A program made the position numbers and the translations under genes. DNA of 64,000 nt from Gonatopus flavifemur. Lineage: Eukaryota > Arthropoda > Insecta > Hymenoptera > Dryinidae. Positions 45,386 to 55,819 of the stretch are shown here, one piece after another; position 1 is the first letter of the stretch, and the number at the start of each line of letters is the position of its first letter. The stretch is from NCBI GenBank assembly GCA_018340375.1, contig JAFFJZ010000013.1:7914501-7978500 (forward strand), in the 5' to 3' direction. Below the pieces are notes generated by a model. The model was not told where the DNA came from, did no database searches, and was given only the letters and a program-made list of their open reading frames with translations.

Positions 45386-46255
45386 CTGACCAATTGACGA
45401 ATGATTAGAGAGACTGTTCAGGATCAACTCAACGGAAATTGAGCAAATACAATATTCTGATTATAGAAATTGTTGCAGAACAACTACAGGTCAACTTGAC
45501 TGATGTGACTGGATATGACAATTCATTCTGAATGTTTTCTTCCGAAGTTCCATCTCTTCAGTTGTTCCATTCAAGCTGGATTATATTTGTGTTCTTAAAA
45601 ACCTTCATTTTTATCTTTACTTATCTTGGTTTTGGAATGATTCAATTCTCAGATATCATGATTCCTATCAAATTGTCATAGAGTATTTTGGGTTGAGAGA
45701 TTTAGTAACTCTAGGATCAATGAAATTTTCAAAATGTATTCAAAGTGATTCATGATCATTAAAAAGCAATGTTGTATCAAATATCGGAACCATTCGATAT
45801 TCATGATATTCAAGAATTGAATCATTCCAAAACCAAGATAAGTAAAGATAAAAATGATGGTTTGTGAGAACACAAATTTAATCCAGCTTGAATGAAACAA
45901 CTGAGAAGATGGAACTTTGGAAGAAAACATTCAGAATGAATTGTCACATCCAGTCACATCAGTCAAGTTGACCTGTAGTTGTTCTGCAACAATTTCTGGA
46001 ATCAGAATATTGTATCTGCCCAATTTCCGTTGAGTTGATCCTAAACAGTCTCTCTAATCATTCGTCAATTGATCAGTGGAATGCACCCGATGTAAAGATT
46101 TGTGGTATATCCACTGCACTCCTGCCTTTTCTTCATTTTCCTCCTACGCTACCTGATGATATTGATCGTGGTGGTAAGTAACATACAGATGTATAGTATA
46201 CCTGCATCCTTTCTACTTTCGCTTGATCCACCTGTGATTTTACTCAAAGAATCTA
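45220..46255. repeat. inverted repeat joining the 178-bp array to an opposite copy
   Basis: The left arm (about 45220-45660) and right arm (about 45803-46250) are inverted copies sharing GCTGGATTATATTTGTG and ACTTATCTTGGTTTTGG. The outer part of each arm is one 178-bp unit. The spacer is ~140 bp. The whole block is a fold-back whose left end was tandemly amplified. Confidence 0.85.
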
Positions 46256-46429
46256 GGGAAACCATTTTGTACCTATTTCATAATTTTGATTCAGGATGTC
46301 ATATTTTAGTATACCTGAAGTGCTCGGTGACTAACCTTATTTTCGAATGTTGTTCAAACTTGCTATAATTGAATTCACATTCGTTATCTATTCACCATTC
46401 TGTTCCATTATTTGTTCACGATTCTGATT

Positions 46430-47000
46430 GCAGAATAGTGGATTCCATCAGAGATTATGGTATATCCATTATACTTTTGCCTGTGAAGAAATAGCAAATA
46501 AACTTCAATAATCACCCTTGAGCGAGCTCGGTATGATCTTTTTCATCGATTGCCTATGATCCTAATCAGAGAAATCGACAGTGGAGCCTTGCGAAGTAGC
46601 TGGTCATTTGGTTTTGATCAGCTACTTCGGAAGGCTCCAGTAGTTGACTGTCCGTCAGAACTTATGATATATCTCTGACTTTCTGGTATGTGGAGGAATT
46701 GCAAATTAACTTGAAGCTCTTCCCTTGAGCATGCTCGATATGATCCATTTGATCATTTTCCAACGACTCTAGCAGGAGAACCTGATAGTAGATTGTTTGT
46801 AAGGGGGTTATGGTATATCCGATAAGATTGCACCTGAAAAGTGATGCATAAATCTGAATCATTATTTTCGACTAGACCCTGTATGATTTATTCGATCATC
46901 AGCTTGTGGTTCTGGTGATAAGAACCAACAGTAGCAGACTGTTCATAAGGGATTACGGTATATCTGCTGAGCTGTTGTCTATAAAGGAATATTTTTTTTT
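46430..47000. repeat. diverged tandem repeat block
   Basis: A phrase of the type ATTATGGTATATCCRTTA recurs near 46455, 46660, 46808 and 46963, each followed after a short gap by a TGAGC..GCTCG-like segment. Units vary from ~150 to 205 bp, one having gained the hairpin at 46582. Confidence 0.6.
46582..46639. repeat. 21-bp stem hairpin
   Basis: TGGAGCCTTGCGAAGTAGCTG and the inverted CAGCTACTTCGGAAGGCTCCA pair with one mismatch around a 16-nt loop. It lies inside one unit of the surrounding repeat, and the other units lack it. Could be a tiny palindromic insertion or a small-RNA precursor; nothing else supports transcription. Confidence 0.7.
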
Positions 47001-47491
47001 ATGAATAATACATCATACAGAGCTTACCTGTGTATATACCAATTTTCTGAATGTAGCAAATAGATTTATTTATACCTTTCTCAAACTTTTTCTGTTTTTT
47101 CTTACAAATAACCTCTTCATCATTTATTTATCAATTCATTCATGAATTTCTTCAAGTCATATGTGAAAGTATATATAATTCTAGGTTATTTGTGTGCGTT
47201 TGATTATTGTTATAATGACCTGTAATAACTGTTATGTAGTAACTTGCAATTCATCCATTTTTCAAGTATTCTTTTAATATTATAATAACCTATCAACACA
47301 TCGCCTCATTGACAGGTTATTTGTTTATGTTTCAACAATGTATAGACCACACTACACTGAAATCAACGCTATTGGATGTTTGGATCATAATTTACATCAA
47401 CTGAAGTGAATGGTATTGGATATTGGAAGAAAAGAAGAAGGACAGAATATTGGATGTCCCAAGAAAAAAAGAGACAGAATATCTCTATGCC

Positions 47492-47963
47492 GGGTCGGTG
47501 CCGAATCAACGAAAAAAAATTTACTATCAGTATGAAGTTGTCATTTTGTTGCAGTATGAAATGAAATTAGTCATGGATCATTGATTAAATTAAACGAAAA
47601 TTCTTCATGTTAACCTATTCACTGCACCCGTTTATTACAGTAGACACGTAATTCATCATTCTAATAAAAATATTAATGATCTTCCCAATCGATCGGTACA
47701 ATCAAACTGTTTCAAACGTCTGTAGAGAACGAAAATCGGTTTGTTGTTATCATAAACATAACCATACCATAATCATAAACATAACAAAGGGACATTGAGT
47801 TTACCGTGCGGTTGTGTTAGCAAATCAATGTTTTTTACTTTTCGTTTAATTTAATCAATGATCTATGACTAATTTCATTTCATACTGCAACAAAATGACA
47901 ACTTCATACTGCTAGTAAATTTTTTTTCGTTGATTTGGTTCTTCGTTAATTCGGCACCGACCC
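47492..47963. mobile_element. 472-bp MITE with 8-bp TSD
   Basis: TIR begins GGGTCGGTGCCGAAT; the inverted arms extend ~115 bp (CATACTGCAACAAAATGACA is shared). Perfect 8-bp direct repeats TCTATGCC flank it (47484-47491 and 47964-47971), the size made by hAT and P superfamilies. The right end has the phrase CCAAATCAACGAA, also found at the right end of the MITE at 60401. Confidence 0.92.
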
Positions 47964-47971
47964 TCTATGCC

Positions 47972-48637
47972 AATGGAAGAAACCCTCCCGAATTCCGATG
48001 ACGAAGAACTATATTCGCTATCGTGATTAAAATAAATCGAAAGTGACGATGATGATGAAGAAAAATCCTGATGTTTTGATCTCATGAAAATTTGAAACGT
48101 TTGTATCTCGGGATCGCGTGAACGGATCAACTTCGTAGTGTGCTCAATCAAAAGTGTGTATTCGAATTATATAATAGAAGTGTAATTCTCTTTTTCGTGA
48201 AATTCAATGTGTGATGAGTTATTGTGGGTTAAAAATTTTTTGACTATAGAAAATCTTGGTTTTCGTGTAAAGATACACGGTAGCGCACGACTTATGCTTT
48301 TTCATTTTTTTTTCTTTCAGGGTTTTCATGTACTTGGCATCGAGACCCTACCGCGTCTCTTGATATTAAAATGAAATACGCTCAACTTCAAGAAGATCAG
48401 ACAATATTCAGGGGTTGCACACTTTGAACAGTTTGATAAGAGTAGGCTAAAAAAACACATTTACAATATTAATCATTTTCATTCCAAAATCAAACAATCA
48501 TGAACTTCGAAGAATACTCGGATGAAATCATCAAATCAATAAATAATAAGATGAATAATCAAAATTTCACATCAGTCCACTTTGAAAGCCGCAACTTTTT
48601 CTTTGTTCGCGTATGAGTATTGTTTTAATAAGTATTG
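47972..48637. other. no supported gene
   Basis: A short acidic open phrase (about 47985-48060, coding for Glu/Asp/Ser on the plus strand) has stops and no domain. A phrase at 48325 (TTTTCATGTACTTGGC) also occurs at 42811 beside the palindrome, so some of this may be repeat-derived. Confidence 0.3.
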
Positions 48638-49700
48638 TTATTGTTGTTCATCTGTAACAGACGTGTTGAATCTCTCGATCAGAGCAATGCCCCTTCCTGC
48701 GATATCATTCACCATTTTAAGAGCATCGACGGAACTCCTTGATGTATCAATAGAATATTCTTCTACCTCATGGATACCAAACAATTCAAACAATGTCTTT
48801 GTATTACTGCTAACAAAATCACCCAGGATTTTTCCTTCAAAAACTAGATTTTTACCATCTAATCGTTTCAATTCTTTTTTCTTCGTAGGTTTTTTTTCAA
48901 ATTCGCAAACATATTCCCTTTTTCGGCGTCAGTAATGCGTTCATCCGAAAAAGCCAAGCCCACGTTTGTTCTTGACAGATACCAAAGGTGCCTCTTAGCC
49001 ACTTCGAGAGCACTTTCCCTGACATTTTTATCTGGGTAAGAATTCAAAAGTTGTGGCATATCTCAATCATTCTTTGGAGCACATCGGCCTATAAGTCTCT
49101 CGTGCCAAAAGCGTACATATATTAGACTGACAAAATGTGCTACTCTTCCCATTCCTCTCAGTTCCTTATTAGGAATATCCGGATCTAATTGTTCAGTGAA
49201 TAGGACAATTTTAAGGGCATATATCGCTCTTGCCATCCACCTCGCTTGATGAAGGGCTCCTGGAACCCTGAATTCAAAATTCCTCCAAGACCAACTTCCA
49301 CAGTAGAGGAGAAATAGCTGTAATAGCTCTTTATAATCTTCTTTTGGATATTTTAAAACGTTTCGCAAGTAATCCAACATTTTCAGACGCTGTTCTCCTA
49401 AGAAACATTGAACGGGGTTTTCTTCATCCAAGAACGTCGTATGAGACTCCTTATTGAATGAATCCCATTTATTTCGGAACTTTCGAAAAATCTGGATATC
49501 AGGACCATTTGATGCTACGCGACAACATTCATCAAAGGCTCTTTGCAAAATCAACTGATGGGTGTGATGACGACAAGCCAGCTACAACAGAGATCGTCCG
49601 AATTCATTTTCAATTCTTACATACATGCTCCTTGAATCAGTCCTGTATTAGATGAAGTAGTATCAGAAGATATACCGATGATATGATCACGTAGAGCAAA
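48638..49700 (-). pseudogene. unassigned DDE-transposase-like protein, paralogue 1
   Basis: Reading down from 49700: SSDTTSSNTG (candidate second catalytic Asp, family pattern DTTASNTG), a TAG at an expected aromatic or Trp position, LACRHHTHQLI (Cys/His motif), GPDIQIFRKFRNKW and KEDYKELLQLF (candidate catalytic Glu). Then PGALHQARWMARAIYALKI, then, after stops near 49063 and 48868, KRHLWYLS, GDFVSSNTKTLFELF and VNDIAGRGIALIERF. The second paralogue at 55.8-57.5 kb has the same block order. An RNase H-like transposase is the best reading because of the D, Cys-His, E order; I cannot name the superfamily. At least three stops or frame changes. Confidence 0.65.
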
Positions 49701-50205
49701 TCTATCCACCTCCATAACCCATCAAACATAATGTTTGATCTTGCATGCATGATCTTTGTTTTTCTTCGTGTTCTTCCTCTTAAGTTTCGAGGGGAGGAGC
49801 TTATCGACCCCACTAAAGTAAGTCTATAATGATCGCAATAACTGAGTGCGACTATAATCGTATGAAAAACACACTGTTCTCCATACTAACTGGATAGACT
49901 ATATTGACGCCATATTAGGAGATAATTGAAGGTTCAACCAGATAGATTCAATGTAGAATAGGTTGAAGGAATACATGCAAAGCATACAAGTATTGTACAC
50001 TACAATTCCAAGAATTTCAGTAGTGGCAAATGAGAGTTGAATGGCATATCCTATGTATAATGAATAAAAGTATTAAAAGTGTGCAACCTCTAAATATTGA
50101 TCAATTCGGCTGAAGTTTTGCACATCGATTTCCTCGATATTCAGAACTGAGGATTCTGGTGAAGTCACATTATGATCGAAAATTTAGGAGAATGGAACAC
50201 CCTGA
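49701..50205. other. no supported gene
   Basis: AT-rich spacer between paralogue 1 and the DD34D mariner; probably further flank or terminus of the paralogue's element. No inverted repeat recognised. Confidence 0.3.
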
Positions 50206-51492
50206 GGTTGGTTGAAAAGTTTTGAGAGCAAAAATGAGAGAATGTGTATTTTTCGATGAAATGATTTTCTTCATCCAATATAGTCTCCCTCAACTTCAAC
50301 ACACTCATCCCAACGATCCTCCATTAATTTATACCATCTCTGTAATGATTTTCCGGAAGCTCCGCAAAATATTGTCCCACATCTGCAATAGCTTCTTCAT
50401 TCGACGAAAAACGCTCTCCACGGTAGGATTGTTTCAAATTTCTGAAGAGGTAACAGTCGGAGGGAGCCAAATCTGGTGGATACGGTGGGTGTTCAAGCAA
50501 TTCGTACTTAAATTCGTTCAGTTTAGCCATCGCCAGAACACTTGTGTGAACACGTGCATTTTCTTGATGAAAAATGATTTTTTTCTTCCGTAAACCGGGT
50601 CTTTTTTCACGAATTTTTCCATCCAACTGGTCCAAAAGGTTGCAATAATATTCGAAGTTAATTTTTTGACCTCTTTCAAGAAATTGAATCCACAAAACCC
50701 CTTCTGCGTCCCAAAAAACCGATGCTAAAACCTTTTTTGCCGATCGTTCTGACTTCACCCGTTCTGGAGCTGAACAAGTAGCTTCAGTCCACTGTAAACG
50801 TTCTTGTTTCAGTTGAGGATCATGATGGTAGATCCAAGTCTCGTCCGCAGGTACGAAACGACGCGAAAAATCGGTCTTACTCTGCTTAAAACGCTCCAAA
50901 TTACGCTGAGAAATTTGTTTTCGATTCAGTTTTTGTTGAATTGCCAACGAATGCGGCACTAACTTTCCAAAAAGCTGTTTCATATGTAATTCTTCGTGTG
51001 AAATATGGAGTACTCGTTCATCCGAGATGCCTATTGTATCAGCAATTTCACGCTCAGTCAAACTCGGATCTTTACAAACAATATCATAGACTTGCTCAAT
51101 GATGTCTGATTTCGTTGCACTTTTTGGACGTCCACTACGTGATTGATCTTCAACGCGCGTACGACCACGTTCAAACTCGAAAACCCATCGATGTACAGTT
51201 AGAAATGAAGGAGCAGATTCCTGCAACACTTCCTCCATTTCAGTATGAATTCCTGTTGCTGATAAACCTTCCAAAACAAAGAATTCTATCACTGCACGAT
51301 ATCCGGATTTTTCCATTCTCACAAAATACACTAACACGTCAACTTCGAATGGCTTGTAAACAAAGAATGAATTGACAGTTCGGAATAAAATTTTGTGTGT
51401 GTTCAAATGAAGGATGAAATGTAAAAATAGCGTATAAATTTTGATTCTTGTACTGGTTGATAGGTGTCGCTTTCAAAACTTTTCAACCAACC
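50206..51492. mobile_element. mariner (DD34D) element, full length
   Basis: 1,287 bp. Left end GGTTGGTTGAAAAGTTTTGAG and right end CAAAACTTTTCAACCAACC are inverted repeats. TA follows on the right (51493-51494); the left dinucleotide is GA, so one side of the target duplication has mutated. Confidence 0.93.
50250..51316 (-). pseudogene. mariner DD34D transposase
   Basis: Start MEKSGYRAVIEFF at 51316. N-terminal HTH domains (FERGRTRVEDQSRSGRP is the linker typical of mariner), then VPADETWIYHHD (first D), FHQENARVHTS (second position, Glu where mariners have Asp) and YPPDLAPSDCYLF (third D). The frame is open to 50324, where a small indel diverts it before the usual C-terminal WDECVEVEGDY, readable in another frame. 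The D-to-E change plus the indel predicts inactivity, although the other motifs are clean, so it is a recently dead copy. Confidence 0.93.
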
Positions 51493-53199
51493 TAAATATT
51501 TGAATAATTCAGACATCGAAGATCCGATAGAGAACTCGCAAGGTCAAAAATGTCTCACCTCAGCGAATACAATTCCGGTGAATGCAAATGAAAAAATTAT
51601 CAATATCAACGATTCCTCCCAATGGTTTTCTCGAAAGAAAATAATAACTTAAAACATGGAACGGAACTGGAAAAGAATTATAATTCGAGAGGAAACACTT
51701 GAGAGAATGGAATAAAGTCAAAATATTAGGAACATAGAACAACCCCTCTGCATTCATCCGGAGCGAAAATGAAAGCGCGCATACATGCGAGGAAGGATAA
51801 ACGAATTCACCTATTTTACATTATTCTTGAACTCATTGAACTTCCTATCAAATGATTATTCCAATTCCTATCAACACAGTTTTATATTCTTCTTATCACA
51901 TAAAATTAGTCACTTCCCACATAGCAATATACGAAAATTTGGTGAGAATGCATCGAGCTGAGTCCAAGGTGACACGTGCACCTTCCACCCATCTCCTTCC
52001 TCATTCATTACTTCTTTCTCGCACACATTCATTGACTATTGAGCATGGTAACAGAGGCGAGTTGACCGAAATCAGCAAAATTTCTATGGCGTAATTCCCC
52101 ACTCCCATCTGCAAAAATCATCACTCCTTTAAATAGAGCGATCTTGATGCAAATGACAGAGTATACTTTCGGGATCTATCGGGGACAAGCCTGGCAAGAG
52201 CAAGCTCGATAACACGCGGATTCACCAAGTTATACTAGACCAAGTTCTCGTTTGGTACCGTGATCGAAATCGCGCAAGTTCAACGTGCCGGTTATAATTT
52301 TTGACGGAATATCTATCTCGCCAAACTCGACTTGTACCGCTCTCACTCTTTTATCTGAGATTTTTCGCACTCGGACTTTCCAAGTCAACTTTTGAGTCAA
52401 AGTATCACTAAATTCAGTGTGGTCACATCGCATTCAAATCCCCGAGCCAATCGCCACGATCTCTGAAACCCTGGCCGCTCACTTTGGATCCAGCTCGCAG
52501 TCAGGTAATCAGAAGTCATCCGAACGGAAGTAATTTCGTGAATCATTCTTGTACACATACACTCACTTTTACACATTACACCGCTAAATTCTTTTTGTCT
52601 CCCGAACAAATCAGATAGTAACTGTATCTTCCCTTTTGATTCAGAGTATATTCAAATGAATATATATATATATATATAATATGCTGTATAAAATTATCCC
52701 GCTTGGAGTCCTCTTCATTCTTCCTATCGCTCACCCTTTCCCTCCATTCATCTCACAATATATAAGTTGAATCAGTATGAACGTATGAACACGCTACGGG
52801 TGCCGCTTCGGAACTTCAGATTCCTTAGCGAACTTCGAACAGAGTAGACCCACACGTTCGATTCGATCTAGCCGCTCGGGTCGTTTCGAAAAAAATAGTA
52901 AATTTGTAGCGGAGTGAAAGAACACAAATTTCACTTCGTAACAGTAGAACTTTGATGCACGTCTCGACATGGGGAAATTCGTAATCAATTGCAATCTCAA
53001 ATTCCTATCCCTTCGATTTTATCTTGGATAATTTTCCTAACGTTCCATTCATATGAAAGAGATGAACGAAATTAATTCTTCCTCGCACTAAATACCGTAT
53101 CATGCATACTCGACTCTACCTCTGGTTGTTGTTGTCATTTCTCATACTTTGAGACAAATGCTCTTTGTATATATATATATATATTAGGGTGTTCCTATA
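51493..53199. other. no supported gene; longest element-poor stretch
   Basis: 1.7 kb without recognised repeats apart from TA microsatellites at 52660-52680 and 53168-53185. Open frames under 80 codons show no domains. This is the best candidate for single-copy host DNA. Confidence 0.35.
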
Positions 53200-55235
53200 T
53201 ACAGGGTGGAGCATTTAAAGTGTCGCGGGCGTTTTTTCCAAAAATAAAATGAGATACGAGAAAATTTTTCGGACAAAAATTGTAGGGTATCGAGGGGGAC
53301 ATCCGATGGTGGCCTTGGCTTTGACCTCAAATCTCATCTTCAAGGGCATTCTGAGGTCAACTCTTGTTTTTTAAATAGCATCTCATATTTTTTACTGCAG
53401 ATTTGGATTCTAGGTCAAAAACCAAGAAACTTTTGTCTAAACCATTTTCCTGAAATCCGCAAAGATGGCGCTCTAATCGATATTGTTCCATACTGAATCT
53501 GACATTAGAATAACTCGAAAACGAAGGGTCTTGGAGGAGAATGTTTCGGACAAAAGTTGTCTGATTCCAAGGGGGACCCCTTGGAACTGAAACGGAGGTG
53601 ATGGGGTATAACAGACAAAACACAACACATTTCAATCGTCTACATCACTTGGATAATTTTAATGCAGTAGATGCTCAAAATGATGGCCTTCGACATCAAT
53701 ACACATTTCAAAACGTTTCACAAAAGATGGCTGAACTCGTGCTAAAATATCTTCATTGATGCTCGCGCATGCATTGATGATTCGTTGACGCATATTCTCA
53801 GGTGTAGTCGGTGCTTGTTGATAAACTGTATCTTTCATGTATCCCCATAAAAAAAAATCTGGAGAAGTAAGATCCGGAGAACGGGCAGGCCAATGAACTG
53901 GTCCACGACGTCCTATCCATCGTCCAGGATAATCTCTGTCCAATATTTCTCGAGCTGTGACTGCATAATGGGATGGACAACCATCGTGTTGATACCACAT
54001 ATCCAATCGTTCCTGAATAGGTATGTCCTCAAGTAATGTTGGAAGTACTTGATCTAAGAAATGTCTGTACTTCTCTCCATTTAGCGTATCTGCAATGAAG
54101 TACGGTCCAATTACTCGAGATCGAAAAATACCACACCAAACATTCACAGCCCATTGTCTTTGATGCTCTACTTGACGTAACCATCTTGGATTTTCTGTCG
54201 CCCAGTAATGCATATTATGTCGATTCACTTGACCATGATTGGTGAACGTCGACTCATCAGAAAATAATATGTTGATGAAGTTGTTATTGTGCATTTGCGC
54301 TAGACCCCATCGACAAAACTGTACACGATTTTCGAAATCATCACCGTGAAGGTCTTGATGCAAACAAATGTGATACGGATGGAATTTGTGACGTTTCAGT
54401 ATTCGAAGAACACTTCTTCGAGAAATTCCCGAATGGAGTTCAATTTCACGAGAGCTCACGTGTGGATTATTGGCTACTGCAGCTAGTACATTAACTTCCG
54501 CATTTTCTCCGCTAACAGTTCTCATTCGATGTCGTTTTTCCCTTGTAACACTTCCCGTTTCTGAGAATAATTTTGTAATGCGTTGAAAATACCTGATGGA
54601 TGGCGTTGTTCTTTCAGGAAATCGTTCTGCATACAAGTCATATGCTTGTCTGGGGTTCTTATGCACTTCACCGTAAATGTAGATCATATCGATCTTTTCA
54701 GAAACCGTGTATCGGATATCCATGATTTTCAATTTGTCATAAACCAAGTAATAATCAAATGTAACTGACAGACTGACTTTCAAAATCGTGAATTTTCACT
54801 GAACCCCGTCGTTTGTTTACATCGCGTGAGCTCTGAATGGTGGTAATGTAGACGATTGAAATGTGTTGTGTATTGACAACTTTTGTACGAAACATTCTTT
54901 TGCAAGACCCTTCGTTTTCGAGTTATTCGAATGTCAGATTCAAAATGGAACAATATCGATTAGAGCATCATTTTTGCGGATTTCAGGAAAATGGTCAGAC
55001 AAAAGTTTCTTGGTTTTTGACCTAGAATCCAAATCTGCAGTAAAAAATATGAGATGCTATCCAAAAAACAAGAGTTGATCTCAGAATGCCCTTGAAGATG
55101 AGATTTGAGGTCAAAGCCAAGGCCACCATCGGATGTCCCCCTCGGTACCCTACAACTTTTGTCCGAAAAATTTTCTCGTATCTCACTTTATTTTTGGAAA
55201 AAACGCCCACGACACTTCAAATGCCCCACCCTGTA
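53200..55235. mobile_element. DD41D mariner-type element, copy B (nearly intact)
   Basis: Same element as copy A in the opposite gene orientation; 2,036 bp, TACAGGGTGG to CCACCCTGTA with TA on both sides (53198-53199, 55236-55237). The ~400-bp arms match copy A almost perfectly. Just outside, TTAGGGTGTTCCT (left) and TTAGGGTGTCCCT (right) are direct repeats, so it may sit inside another repeat. Confidence 0.95.
53659..54723 (-). CDS. DD41D mariner transposase, open reading frame nearly full length
   Basis: 354 codons from MDIRYTVSEK at 54723 (the frame is open 20 codons further upstream). HTH: SIRYFQRITKLF and HVSSREIELHSGISRRSVLRIL. Catalytic acids all present: LFSDESTF, QHDGCPSHYA, SPDLTSPDFFLWG; 41 residues between the second and third. 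Relative to copy A the last ~9 residues are lost because a CAA codon is now TAA (53659-53661). No other lesion. It could supply transposase to copy A and to other elements with the same ends. Confidence 0.93.
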   Translation of the reverse strand: MDIRYTVSEKIDMIYIYGEVHKNPRQAYDLYAERFPERTTPSIRYFQRITKLFSETGSVTREKRHRMRTVSGENAEVNVLAAVANNPHVSSREIELHSGISRRSVLRILKRHKFHPYHICLHQDLHGDDFENRVQFCRWGLAQMHNNNFINILFSDESTFTNHGQVNRHNMHYWATENPRWLRQVEHQRQWAVNVWCGIFRSRVIGPYFIADTLNGEKYRHFLDQVLPTLLEDIPIQERLDMWYQHDGCPSHYAVTAREILDRDYPGRWIGRRGPVHWPARSPDLTSPDFFLWGYMKDTVYQQAPTTPENMRQRIINACASINEDILARVQPSFVKRFEMCIDVEGHHFEHLLH

Positions 55236-55815
55236 TACATCTTAGGGTGTCCCTTATATGGACGAAAAAAATTTTTTTTCAGATACCGAAATGCATACCC
55301 CCTAATCCTTTTTGAACTACAAAAACTTCGTCGCATGCAGAGCTCTATCTTCCTACGTCAAGGTTAACCCGTGTCGACAAGACCACAAAATTCTCCTAAA
55401 TAGCAGTTTTTGAAGACTCATTACTGCCCTAGTAAAGATTCCTCCAGTCATTCTCTAATCATAACACCTACCCCAACAAAAAACTATAGAGTTCTAAATC
55501 AGTGTCTTTTGAGCTGCTAGTCCAATTAGCAACTTATAAATTTTCTTATATACATAATATATAATAAGTATAATACATATCATAAATGTATCATGTATAT
55601 ACAATAATATAATATGTCGTAAATATATATATATGAGGTTCCTAGTTTCTCATTGGGGTAAGTGTTACAACTAGAGAATTACTACATGAACTTCTACCAG
55701 GGTGACATGTAGCTAAGTTATCGCAAACATGAATATTTCATCTACAAAATCACTGAAATACCAATTGAAATGATTAATTGGTTTATCAGAAACATAAGTA
55801 AAATTGAAATTATTC
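55236..55815. other. no supported gene; possible TE remnant
   Basis: Starts with TTAGGGTGTCCCTTATATGG, which resembles a transposon end, then AT-rich non-coding DNA. Confidence 0.3.
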
Positions 55816-55819
55816 AGGA

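Noticed and set aside
51852..52433. Short frames in the element-poor stretch
   Set aside because: Below 80 codons, no recognisable domain, no splice pattern; insufficient for a gene call.
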